Positions 1 through 6,745 of a stretch of 17,099 bases of DNA are shown piece by piece. The translations under genes and the position numbers were made by a program. Below the pieces are notes generated by a model. The model ran no database searches and was not told where the DNA came from. It was given only the letters and a program-made list of their open reading frames with translations. The DNA comes from Firmicutes bacterium UBA5486 (GTDB taxonomy: Bacteria; Bacillota; UBA4882; UBA10575). Position 1 is the first letter of the stretch. The number at the start of each line of letters is the position of its first letter. Location: the NCBI GenBank assembly GCA_002427045.1, contig DIPO01000039.1:3836-20934 (forward strand), written 5' to 3'.

Positions 1-141
1 AGGCGCTTTAATTGGTTGTTCATACTGGTTTCCGAATATCACGAAGTGATTTAATCAAGACCAGATGAATCAACTAAGGCCATTTTCTAAGTAGTCGTTC
101 ACCCCAGCAAGCTGGGGCAAGCGAAGGATGGGAGGGCTTTT
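1..141. other. Intergenic leader upstream of hflX
   Basis: No gene is visible in this stretch. It contains two small inverted repeats: ATCAC/GTGAT at 38-42/46-50, and CCCCAGC/GCTGGGG at 102-108/111-117. The second has only a 2-nt gap and no following T-run, so it does not look like an intrinsic terminator. I could not find a convincing sigma-A promoter. The upstream gene, if any, lies outside the window. Confidence 0.5.
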
Positions 142-1377
142 GTGGGAGTAAGTATGCAGCGGGAAAAAGCGATAATTGTTGGAACAGAGGAGAATGGAGA
201 ATTAGAAGAACTCCGTGCTTTGGTATGGTCGGCTGGTGGGCAGGTAGAAAAGACCCTTTATCGACGTAAAGAGAAGCCAGAACCTGCCCGCTTTTTGGGT
301 GAAGGTAAATTAAGAGAATTAAAAGCCCTTTTGCAAGGAGAGCAAATCTCGCTGGTGGTTTTTGATGATGAACTTACGCCAGTTCAAGCTGGAAATTTAG
401 AAGAAGAACTTCAAGTGAAAGTTTTAGACCGGACGGGTTTAATCCTGGATATTTTTGCGATGAGAGCGAGAACACGAGAGGCAAAACTGCAGGTAGAAAA
501 GGCCCAACTCGAGTATTTATTACCCAGGTTAGAGGGTCAGGGAACAAGTCTTTCCCGATTGGCGGGTGGGATTGGAACTAGAGGGCCTGGAGAAAGCAAA
601 TTGGAGTCTGATCGTCGCCGGATTCGTAAGAGAATAGCGGTTTTAAATCGACACCTTAAACAAGTCAAGGATCACCGTGAATTGCAAAGAGAACCAAGAA
701 AGCGTTTAGATTGGCCTGTTCTAGCTTTAGTGGGGTATACTAATGCCGGAAAATCAACGCTCTTTCGCTTGTTAACCGGAGATGAAGTAGTGGTCCAAGA
801 TCTTTTATTTTCCACTCTTGATCCTACTTTTCGCCGGATAACCCTTCCGAATCAACAGGAAGCTTTACTCGTTGATACAGTTGGCTTTATCAGGAAACTC
901 CCCCACCAACTAGTGGATTCTTTCCGGGCGACCTTGGAAGAGGTAAGGGAAGCAGATTTATTATTACATATTGTAAACCTAGCCAGCCCAGAGTGGGAAG
1001 AGGAATATATGGCGGTAAATAATCTTCTTAAAGAATTAAGTTTAGAGAAAAAACCTTTTATCACAGTGCTCAATAAGAAGGATCTGGTCACCAACGAATT
1101 TACAATTGCAAGAGCTGAGCGAAATTTTCCAAATGCAGTTTCTATCTCTGCTCAAAAGGGGAGCAATATTGATCAGTTGCAAAAGAAGATTATGGAGGCC
1201 CTTTCTTCCAGAGTGGATAGAGGGATCTTTTTTCTTCCCTACAAAGAAGGTAAATATATTTCAATCCTCCATGATAAAGGGCGGATCTATAGGAAGGATT
1301 TTGATTCTTCCGGAGTTTATATTGATGCAGAATTACCAGTAATCTGGTTTGAACGGCTTCGGAGGTTTAAAATCTAG
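142..1377 (+). CDS. hflX: GTPase HflX
   Basis: HflX is a cytoplasmic ribosome-binding GTPase of the TRAFAC/Obg-HflX group. In other bacteria it splits or rescues stalled ribosomes, especially under stress. The protein has 411 residues. The N-terminal HflX domain carries the family signature GTRGPGESKLE at about 145-155. The G domain follows: P-loop GYTNAGKST at 198-206, switch region STLDPT at about 224-229, DTVGF at 245-249, NKKD at 311-314 and SAQK at 336-339. All nucleotide-binding motifs appear intact. The GTG start at 142 is preceded by GGAGGG at 131-136. An in-frame ATG at 154 with GGGAG at 144-148 is an equally workable start, four residues shorter. The gene stands 74 nt upstream of spoIID, which has its own promoter candidate, so the two are probably not a dedicated operon. 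Confidence 0.96.
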   Translation: MGVSMQREKAIIVGTEENGELEELRALVWSAGGQVEKTLYRRKEKPEPARFLGEGKLRELKALLQGEQISLVVFDDELTPVQAGNLEEELQVKVLDRTGLILDIFAMRARTREAKLQVEKAQLEYLLPRLEGQGTSLSRLAGGIGTRGPGESKLESDRRRIRKRIAVLNRHLKQVKDHRELQREPRKRLDWPVLALVGYTNAGKSTLFRLLTGDEVVVQDLLFSTLDPTFRRITLPNQQEALLVDTVGFIRKLPHQLVDSFRATLEEVREADLLLHIVNLASPEWEEEYMAVNNLLKELSLEKKPFITVLNKKDLVTNEFTIARAERNFPNAVSISAQKGSNIDQLQKKIMEALSSRVDRGIFFLPYKEGKYISILHDKGRIYRKDFDSSGVYIDAELPVIWFERLRRFKI

Positions 1378-1390
1378 ATATATTTTATTC

Positions 1391-1419
1391 GAATATTATT
1401 CTTCCTTCGCGCATAGGGT
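1391..1419 (+). promoter_or_regulatory. Candidate sigma-E promoter of spoIID
   Basis: GAATATT at 1391-1397 and CATAGGGT at 1412-1419 are separated by 14 nt. This resembles the sporulation sigma-E pattern (ATATT-like -35, CATA-type -10), and spoIID is a known sigma-E target in Bacillus. The spacing equals that of the candidate before spoIIID. The match is by eye, and the last half of the -10 is not consensus. Confidence 0.45.
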
Positions 1420-1451
1420 AGATTGTAATATTTTGCAAGCGGAGGATTAAG

Positions 1452-2399
1452 ATGAAACAGACCTTCTGCGGTCTTTTTCTTTTCTTGGTTATTTTAGTTT
1501 TATTATTACCGTTAATCTTGATCAAATGTGATACTAAGCCAAAGGGAATTATTGTCCGATTATACTTAAAAAATGAAAATAAAATTATCCCACTTGAGCT
1601 TGAAGAGTACATAAAAGGGGTCGTGGCCGCGGAAATGCCTGCTAAATTTCATTTAGAAGCACTGAAAGCCCAAGCCATAGCGGCCCGTACGGTTACAGTA
1701 AAAAGGCTAAAACATTTTGGCGGGCCAGGGTATCAAGCCGTGCAAGGAGCAGATCTCAGTGATGATGTAAATGATTCGCAGGCTTGGTTAGGGAAAGCAG
1801 ATTTACTAAAAAAGTGGGGACTATTCAATTATTATACTTATTGGCGAAAGATCTCTAGAGCCGTTGAAGAAACCAGCGGCTTAATTATTACCTATGAAGG
1901 TAAACCAGTCGATGCGGTTTACCATTCTACTAGTGGCCCAAAAACCGAAAACTCAGAGGAAGTTTGGGGGGTGTTCCAGCCTTATCTTAGAAGTGTTCAA
2001 TGTCCGTTTGATAAGCATTCTCCTAGATATTTTGAAGAAAAGACTTTTCCATTACTAGAACTCCAATCCAGGCTGGGACTGGATACCTATTCCCCTTCCT
2101 CAGGAGATTCTTTTATTCGGATTATTAATTATACAGCTAGTGGGAGGGTTAAGAATATAAAGATCGGGGGCCGGGTTTACCAGGGTAAAGAACTCCGTTC
2201 TCTGCTGGGACTAAATTCAACATTTTTTACCTGCCAGATTTCAGATCAGAAAGTAGTTTTTAAAACAATCGGATATGGCCATGGAGTAGGCCTTTGCCAA
2301 TATGGTGCCGATGGCCTGGCAGAGCTTGGGAAAGATTATAAAGAGATTATTCATTACTATTATCAAGGGGTAGAGATCCGGAAATTAAGTTTAAAGTAG
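1452..2399 (+). CDS. spoIID: Stage II sporulation protein D (peptidoglycan lytic transglycosylase)
   Basis: SpoIID is a membrane-anchored lytic transglycosylase of the mother cell. With SpoIIP and SpoIIM it thins septal peptidoglycan to drive engulfment of the forespore. The protein has 315 residues. A single hydrophobic anchor lies at about 7-25, followed by the SpoIID domain. The segment EYIKGVVAAEMP puts a Glu at position 61 where the family's catalytic Glu (E88 in B. subtilis) is expected. The later YHSTSGPKTE motif and the C-terminal GYGHGVGLCQYGADGLA motif are also typical. The ATG start follows GGAGG at 1441-1445. The gene leads the classic spoIID, spoIIQ, spoIIID, mbl order. Neither spoIIP nor spoIIM is recognisable by name here. 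Nothing suggests damage to the gene. Confidence 0.95.
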   Translation: MKQTFCGLFLFLVILVLLLPLILIKCDTKPKGIIVRLYLKNENKIIPLELEEYIKGVVAAEMPAKFHLEALKAQAIAARTVTVKRLKHFGGPGYQAVQGADLSDDVNDSQAWLGKADLLKKWGLFNYYTYWRKISRAVEETSGLIITYEGKPVDAVYHSTSGPKTENSEEVWGVFQPYLRSVQCPFDKHSPRYFEEKTFPLLELQSRLGLDTYSPSSGDSFIRIINYTASGRVKNIKIGGRVYQGKELRSLLGLNSTFFTCQISDQKVVFKTIGYGHGVGLCQYGADGLAELGKDYKEIIHYYYQGVEIRKLSLK

Positions 2400-2469
2400 C
2401 CACCCGCACACGTGAAGTGATGAAAATCAAAGCCAGGTGAGTCGACAAGCTTCAAAGGCATCTTTAATT

Positions 2470-2496
2470 AGCAGCTCAGTTAAGAGCTGTTTTTTT
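2470..2496 (+). terminator. Intrinsic terminator after spoIID
   Basis: The stem CAGCTC/GAGCTG (2472-2477/2484-2489) with a 6-nt loop is followed directly by seven T residues. It lies about 70 nt past the spoIID stop and would separate spoIID from the spoIIQ-like gene. Confidence 0.8.
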
Positions 2497-2752
2497 ATAT
2501 TTTAAAGAATTGCAAAATTAGCTTTGAAAGGTATTGTGTGAATTTCCGATCAATAAGGATAAAAAAGGATCATCAGGGAAAAATAACATTAATTAGAGAG
2601 TTCCAAGTGGGATGATCAATAGGTTACGGTTAAATTTTATATCAATAAGTTAGTAAATCTTAAACTAACTATCAAAACAAGGGAACAAGGGACAAGTATT
2701 GAGAGATTAAAGGCTGGTTATTGAATCTCTTTAAAAATAAACTAGCTTGTTT
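2497..2752. other. AT-rich leader region before the spoIIQ-like gene
   Basis: No ORF is convincing in this stretch. It holds several inverted repeats: AGTTAGT/ACTAACT at 2648-2654/2664-2670, GATCATC/GATGATC at 2568-2574/2611-2617, and AGAGATT/AATCTCT at 2702-2708/2724-2730. None carries a proper terminator T-run. A forespore-type promoter candidate is listed separately. The mRNA leader would be about 170 nt if that promoter is real. Confidence 0.4.
2557..2585 (+). promoter_or_regulatory. Possible sigma-F/sigma-G-type promoter of the spoIIQ-like gene
   Basis: GGGAAAAATA at 2576-2585 fits the forespore-sigma -10 pattern (GGNRANANTW) exactly. GGATA at 2557-2561, 14 nt upstream, is only a fair -35. 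In Bacillus spoIIQ is read by sigma-F, which makes this plausible. The short, AT-rich consensus makes a chance match possible. Confidence 0.3.
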
Positions 2753-2764
2753 GGAGGGGTAAAT

Positions 2765-3520
2765 ATGGCGATAGAAAATCGGCGCCAATCTTTGCCTAAA
2801 CTTAGAGTAATATTGGGGAAATGGATGACAAAAATAAAGGGCAATATAGAAAAAATATGGAAAAAACTAATAAAAATTTATTTTAAAAGACGGGTATTGA
2901 TGCAAACTCTTATTGTTTGTTCTTTAATTTCCTTAGGATGCTGGGGAATTCTTCAATTTCGAGCCAAACAGACCACACTTCCACTTGTTTTTAAAGAATC
3001 GATTAGCGAAGAAGCAGAGCGAACAGTAGGGATGATTTCAGAGCTGCAAAAAGAGATCAACGAGCTTCGTAAAAAAGTGGAGGAAATTGCTAATCCAAGA
3101 GAGGCAATTAAGGAAAAAGTCTTTCAACCGCTGGCTTTAGTTATGCCAACAAAAGGAAAGGTTGTTCGGAAGAATGGTTGGGAAAAGATGATTACTGAGT
3201 GGCGGTATCATTCAGGTATTGACATCTTTGCTCCTGTTGGTAGTAAGGTAGTAGCTGTTGCTGAAGGCCAGGTAAAAGAGGTAAGAAGCGATTCTTCTTT
3301 GCGAACAATTATTACTCTAGAACATGGGAGCGAATGGCTAAGTTTATATGCTCATATTAAGTCGGTACAAGTATCTGTAGGGCAAATAGTTAAACAAGGA
3401 ACCGTTTTGGGTTACACTTCATTATCGACTTGCGGACCTGAACCGGGAATTCATTTTAATTTATTTCATAAAGGAAAACCAGTCGACCCATTGACCATAC
3501 TCACAGACCTTTCCGATTAA
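2765..3520 (+). CDS. spoIIQ: SpoIIQ-like membrane-anchored M23 (LytM) protein
   Basis: By position and architecture this is the forespore SpoIIQ component that pairs with SpoIIIAH to join the two sporulating cells. The chosen ATG at 2765 has GGAGGGG at 2753-2759, five bases upstream, giving 251 residues. An upstream TTG at 2747 would place the SD inside the gene. There is a basic N-terminal segment, a single TM at about 46-64, a probable coiled coil at about 80-110, and an M23/LytM domain at about 125-245. Of the LytM residues, H149 and D153 (HSGID), H197 (YAHI) and H230 are present. The usual HxH at the end reads G228-I-H230, so the first His of that pair is missing. The zinc ligands could remain while catalysis is altered. 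B. subtilis SpoIIQ is also degenerate. A generic M23 peptidase is the alternative. Confidence 0.85.
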   Translation: MAIENRRQSLPKLRVILGKWMTKIKGNIEKIWKKLIKIYFKRRVLMQTLIVCSLISLGCWGILQFRAKQTTLPLVFKESISEEAERTVGMISELQKEINELRKKVEEIANPREAIKEKVFQPLALVMPTKGKVVRKNGWEKMITEWRYHSGIDIFAPVGSKVVAVAEGQVKEVRSDSSLRTIITLEHGSEWLSLYAHIKSVQVSVGQIVKQGTVLGYTSLSTCGPEPGIHFNLFHKGKPVDPLTILTDLSD

Positions 3521-3557
3521 TTCCTCCTTTGAGTGTAGCTTCTAACAGTATGGTTAG

Positions 3558-3587
3558 GTTATAATGTTCCTTCTCTACCCATATAAT
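3558..3587 (+). promoter_or_regulatory. Candidate sigma-E promoter of spoIIID
   Basis: GTTATAAT at 3558-3565 and CATATAAT at 3580-3587 are separated by 14 nt. The -10 differs from the sigma-E consensus CATACAAT at one position. spoIIID is a sigma-E gene in Bacillus. The spacing matches the candidate before spoIID. The distance to the GTG start (about 30 nt) suits a short leader. Confidence 0.55.
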
Positions 3588-3618
3588 TTATTGATAAATC
3601 ACGGGAGAGGGTGGGGGA

Positions 3619-3909
3619 GTGAAAGATTATATCCAAAAGAGAGTTTTAGACCTTAGTAGGTTTATTGTTAGAGAAAAAGCGACTGTTCGTCAGGCGGCAG
3701 GCCATTTCGGCGTCAGTAAGAGTACGGTACATAAAGATGTGACAGAAAGACTACCTGGAATAAATAAAGTATTAGCTAAAGAAGTTAAAAGAGTCCTAGA
3801 AACCAATAAAGCTGAACGGCATATCCGGGGAGGAGAGGCTACACGTCGAAAATATCAGACAAAACTAGAAAAGGGGGAAAAAAAAGGAGGATATTCCAGA
3901 ATAGTATAG
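3619..3909 (+). CDS. spoIIID: Sporulation transcriptional regulator SpoIIID
   Basis: SpoIIID is a small DNA-binding protein that acts in the mother cell after sigma-E. It represses some sigma-E genes and activates others, including steps leading to sigma-K. The 96-residue product is close to the usual length of just over 90. It has the family's helix-turn-helix around residues 20-45, with the hallmark FGVSKSTVHKD and then TERLP. The conserved RHIRGGEATRRKY lies near 68-80, followed by a basic tail. The start is GTG, preceded by a purine-rich SD (GGAGAGGG at about 3603-3610). It sits 46 nt upstream of mbl, the usual neighbour of spoIIID in spore formers. No defect is visible. Confidence 0.97.
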   Translation: MKDYIQKRVLDLSRFIVREKATVRQAAGHFGVSKSTVHKDVTERLPGINKVLAKEVKRVLETNKAERHIRGGEATRRKYQTKLEKGEKKGGYSRIV

Positions 3910-3955
3910 AAAAAATAGTTATGTATATTTTGTATCATTAAGGGGGGAATCCGGC

Positions 3956-4978
3956 TTGTTAAATCTATCATTCGATATAGGAATCGATCTTGGAACTGCT
4001 AACATACTTGTATATGTAAGAAGCAAAGGAATTATAATTCGTGAACCTTCTGTGGTAGCCTTAGACAAGGAATCTGGGAAAATATTAGCCGTTGGGGAAG
4101 AGGCCCGCCGGATGATCGGGAGAACGCCAGGGAATATCGTTGCTGTAAGGCCAATGAAGGATGGAGTAATTGCTGATTATGATGTAACTGAAACCATGTT
4201 AAAGTATTTTATTGAAAAGGTTAGCCCCAAGCCACGTCTTTTTCGTCCCCAAGTTGTAGTCTGTATTCCCTCCGGTGTTACTAGTGTGGAGAAAAGGGCT
4301 GTTTTAGAGGCAGCTATGCAAGCAGGAGCAAAACATACTTATTTAATTGAGGAACCAATGTCTGCTGCTGTGGGGGCAGGGATTGATATCTATGAAGCCA
4401 GTGGAAATATGGTAGTAGATGTTGGTGGCGGAACCACCGATGTAGCGATTATCTCTTTAGGAGGAATCGTGGTTAGTGAATCATTGCGAATCGGTGGAGA
4501 TAAATTTGATGAGGCGATTATCAAATACATAAAAAAGATGTATAATCTGATGATTGGCGAGCGGACGGCAGAGGAAGTTAAAATGCAGATTGGATCAGCA
4601 TATCCTGAAGGTGAAGGTAAATCAATGGAGATTCGGGGACGTGATTTGGTTACTGGTTTACCTAGAACCCTGAATTTTACTTCAGCTGATTCTTTTCAAG
4701 CGATGGCAGAACCAATAACAAATGTTATTGATGGGATCAAATCAGTACTGGAAAGAACCCCACCAGAGCTTGCTTCAGATATTGTTGATAAAGGAATTGT
4801 CTTAAGTGGAGGCGGTTCTTTGCTAGATGGTTTTACAAAACTATTAAGTGAAGAGACAGGTATACCGATACATTTAGCAGAGGATCCTCTTTCCTGTGTT
4901 GTATTGGGGACCGGAAGGCTGCTTGAAAGTATAGATGTATTAAAGAGCAACTTAATTGTTGGGAGCCGTTCGGTTTAA
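3956..4978 (+). CDS. mbl: MreB/Mbl family actin-like cell-shape protein
   Basis: This is a bacterial actin homologue that forms membrane-bound filaments and directs side-wall peptidoglycan synthesis. The protein has 340 residues. The phosphate-1 motif FDIGIDLGTAN is at about 6-16, and the second phosphate/ATP motif VVDVGGGTTDVA is at 153-164. The adenosine-side glycine motif GIVLSGGGSLLDG lies near the C-terminus. The start is TTG, with AGGGGGGAA at about 3940-3948 as SD. The assignment to Mbl rather than MreB rests on position: Mbl genes follow spoIIID in Bacillus and Clostridia, whereas MreB is usually followed by mreC/mreD, which are absent here. The gene is followed by a hairpin and then by flgF, the usual order. 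Confidence 0.93.
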   Translation: MLNLSFDIGIDLGTANILVYVRSKGIIIREPSVVALDKESGKILAVGEEARRMIGRTPGNIVAVRPMKDGVIADYDVTETMLKYFIEKVSPKPRLFRPQVVVCIPSGVTSVEKRAVLEAAMQAGAKHTYLIEEPMSAAVGAGIDIYEASGNMVVDVGGGTTDVAIISLGGIVVSESLRIGGDKFDEAIIKYIKKMYNLMIGERTAEEVKMQIGSAYPEGEGKSMEIRGRDLVTGLPRTLNFTSADSFQAMAEPITNVIDGIKSVLERTPPELASDIVDKGIVLSGGGSLLDGFTKLLSEETGIPIHLAEDPLSCVVLGTGRLLESIDVLKSNLIVGSRSV

Positions 4979-5005
4979 ATTTCCAGTAAACAAAGATTTT
5001 CTTTA

Positions 5006-5035
5006 AAAAGGGCAGGGTATCTTCACTGCCTTTTA
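5006..5035 (+). terminator. Terminator-like hairpin between mbl and flgF
   Basis: GGCAG at 5011-5015 pairs with CTGCC at 5026-5030, flanked by an A-run before and TTTT after. The U-tract is short, so termination may be partial. It would allow flagellar genes to be set at a different level from mbl. Confidence 0.5.
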
Positions 5036-5061
5036 AAATTAAAGATAAGGAGGTGAGTTTA

Positions 5062-5799
5062 ATGCTTAGAGGATTATATACTGCCGCTACAGGAATGAAT
5101 CTCCAGCTTAATAGGGAAGATGCGGTGGCTAATAACCTAGCTAATATCAATACTATTGGATATAAAAAAGATGAGGTCACAAGCGTCTCTTTTCATGAAG
5201 AACTTTTCTTGGCTTTGGATAAATATGGAGTTACTCCAATAGGTAGAGCTTCTTTGGGGGTAGAAGTTGAAGAGGCCTATACTCATTTAACTCCTGGTAA
5301 CTATATAACAACAGGAAATGCTTTAGATTTATCGATCACAGGCGATGGATATTTCTTAGTGGAATCGCCTTCAGGCCGTTACCTGACACGGAATGGTGAT
5401 TTTAGTAAAAGTGTTGATGGTTATCTAGTGACATCTGAAGGGGATCGAGTTATTGGAGAAAATGGGCCGGTTTGGCTTGGTAATCATCAAGTAAATATTG
5501 GCAAAGATGGTACGATGGTTGTTGATGGCCAAATAGCGGGCCGCCTATTGGTCGTCTTACCTACAGACCAAGCTTCTTTAGTGAAAGAGGGAAGTAGTCG
5601 TTTCCGTTTTGCCGGAGGGTGGACAAGGGATGATAACTCTCAGATTAACCAGGGTGAAATAGAAAACTCTAATGTTAATCCAATTGAAGAAATGGCAAAG
5701 ATGATCGAAGTTACTAGAGCATATGAGAGTAACCAGAAAGTAATTGCGGTTATGGATGAAGTGATGAATAAGATTGCCAATGAAATAGGGCGTGTTTAA
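5062..5799 (+). CDS. flgF: Flagellar basal-body rod protein FlgF (FlhO-type)
   Basis: FlgF forms part of the proximal flagellar rod in the cell envelope. I chose ATG 5062 because a perfect SD, AAGGAGGTGA, lies at 5047-5056. A GTG at 5053 falls inside that SD. The product has 245 residues. The N-terminal rod signature LRGLYTAATGMNLQLNREDAVANNLANINTIG (described in parts: the ANNLANINT box is diagnostic) starts at residue 2. The C-terminal box EEMAKMIEVTRAYESNQKVI is typical of the FlgBCEFG family, whose two ends coil together. No signal peptide is expected, since rod proteins leave through the flagellar type III apparatus. In Bacillus the gene beside mbl is called flhO. The next gene, flgG, starts 107 nt downstream, after an unusual structured spacer. 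Confidence 0.92.
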   Translation: MLRGLYTAATGMNLQLNREDAVANNLANINTIGYKKDEVTSVSFHEELFLALDKYGVTPIGRASLGVEVEEAYTHLTPGNYITTGNALDLSITGDGYFLVESPSGRYLTRNGDFSKSVDGYLVTSEGDRVIGENGPVWLGNHQVNIGKDGTMVVDGQIAGRLLVVLPTDQASLVKEGSSRFRFAGGWTRDDNSQINQGEIENSNVNPIEEMAKMIEVTRAYESNQKVIAVMDEVMNKIANEIGRV

Positions 5800-5909
5800 G
5801 AGGTAATTTATTTGGGGCCGGACCGCTAGTCGGAGGTCCCCTGTAACAACCGTTGAACGATTGAGACGGTTGATTAATAAACTATTGTTGCAGGGAGGTA
5901 ATTTATTTG
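5800..5909 (+). repeat. Pair of 15-bp direct repeats duplicating the flgG ribosome-binding site
   Basis: Identical GAGGTAATTTATTTG copies lie at 5800-5814 and 5895-5909. The upstream copy would also offer an SD and a TTG, but it is not followed by a useful reading frame. The downstream copy starts flgG. Confidence 0.85.
5815..5894. mobile_element. Structured 80-nt insert between flgF and flgG, flanked by 15-bp direct repeats
   Basis: The sequence GAGGTAATTTATTTG occurs at 5800-5814 and again at 5895-5909, where it forms the SD and TTG start of flgG. The intervening 80 nt can fold. GGACC/GGTCC pairs at 5820-5824/5835-5839. CTGTAACAA (5841-5849) pairs with TTGTTGCAG (5885-5893) with one G-U. 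CAACCGT/ACGGTTG (5847-5853/5866-5872) is a competing or inner stem. Removing one repeat plus the insert leaves the flgF stop directly before the flgG SD, normal operon spacing. A small mobile element with a long target duplication, or a tandem duplication that later diverged, would both explain this. No terminal inverted repeats are evident. Confidence 0.45.
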
Positions 5910-6695
5910 ATTAGAGCATTATGGACTGCTAGTTCTGGGATGAATTCTCAACAAACAAATATAGATGTCATCTCTAATAACCTGGCAAATGTTAATACTG
6001 TTGGTTTTAAAAAATCACGAGCCCAGTTTCAGGATCTGTTATATCAGACTTTAAGAGCACCGGGTGCAGTTACATCCCAAGGAAGGATGACTCCTGCCGG
6101 GATGCAGGTAGGGCATGGTGCACGTATGATTTCTACTAGTAAATCTTATACTCAGGGTGATATGACTCAAACTGGAAACGCGCTTGATTTAATGATTGAA
6201 GGGGATGGATTTTTCCAAGTTTTATTAGCGGATGATACGATAGGTTACACCCGTGATGGTAATTTTAAAATAGATGGGGAAGGCCGGATTGTTAATAATG
6301 ATGGCTATTTGTTGCAGCCTGAAATCTGGATTCCGGAGAATGCTACGGATGTAATTATTAGTTCTGATGGGACTGTCAGTGTTAAAATTGCCGGTGAGGA
6401 GAATCCACAGGAACTAGGGAGAATAGAAATTGTGCGTTTCCTTAACCCAGAAGGGTTAGTCAATATGGGGAAAAACATTCTTAAACCTTCTTATGCCTCT
6501 GGGGATGCTCAGTATGGGACGCCGGGGATCGATGGTTTTGGTTCAATTACGCAAGGCTTTTTAGAAATGTCTAATGTCAAAGTAGTAGAAGAGATGGTTA
6601 ATATGATCGTTGCCCAGCGGGCCTACGAGATAAATTCTAAAGCTATCCAGGCTGCTGATGAAATGTTACAGACCGCCAACAACCTACGGCGTTAA
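5907..6695 (+). CDS. flgG: Flagellar distal rod protein FlgG (FlhP-type)
   Basis: FlgG builds the distal rod, the part that crosses the P and L rings. It has 262 residues, close to the usual 260. The N-terminal IRALWTASSGMNSQQ and the box ISNNLANVNTVGFKKSR are textbook FlgG. The C-terminal box VEEMVNMIVAQRAYEINSKA is intact, as is the middle TGNALDLMIEGDGFFQV segment shared with FlgF and FlgE. The start is TTG 5907, with GGGAGG at 5893-5898 as SD. The spacer before it holds the structured insert described separately. flgA follows 50 nt later (from its ATG). Confidence 0.96.
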   Translation: MIRALWTASSGMNSQQTNIDVISNNLANVNTVGFKKSRAQFQDLLYQTLRAPGAVTSQGRMTPAGMQVGHGARMISTSKSYTQGDMTQTGNALDLMIEGDGFFQVLLADDTIGYTRDGNFKIDGEGRIVNNDGYLLQPEIWIPENATDVIISSDGTVSVKIAGEENPQELGRIEIVRFLNPEGLVNMGKNILKPSYASGDAQYGTPGIDGFGSITQGFLEMSNVKVVEEMVNMIVAQRAYEINSKAIQAADEMLQTANNLRR

Positions 6696-6745
6696 TAACC
6701 GATACCCTTTGGTGTAGGTAGGGATCTAGAATATGGGTGGTCATA

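Noticed and set aside
102..117. CCCCAGC/GCTGGGG hairpin as a terminator of an upstream gene
   Set aside because: No T-run follows and the loop is only two bases. It is noted as an inverted repeat only.
2401..2460. Possible c-di-GMP-I riboswitch, suggested by CAAAGCCAGG near 2430
   Set aside because: The conserved GEMM core and its paired elements are missing, and the sequence lies downstream of spoIID and ahead of a terminator, not before a fitting gene.
4833..5180. Minus-strand open frame across the mbl-flgF junction
   Set aside because: It is antisense to two well-supported genes and crosses the mbl/flgF hairpin. No domain or SD supports it.
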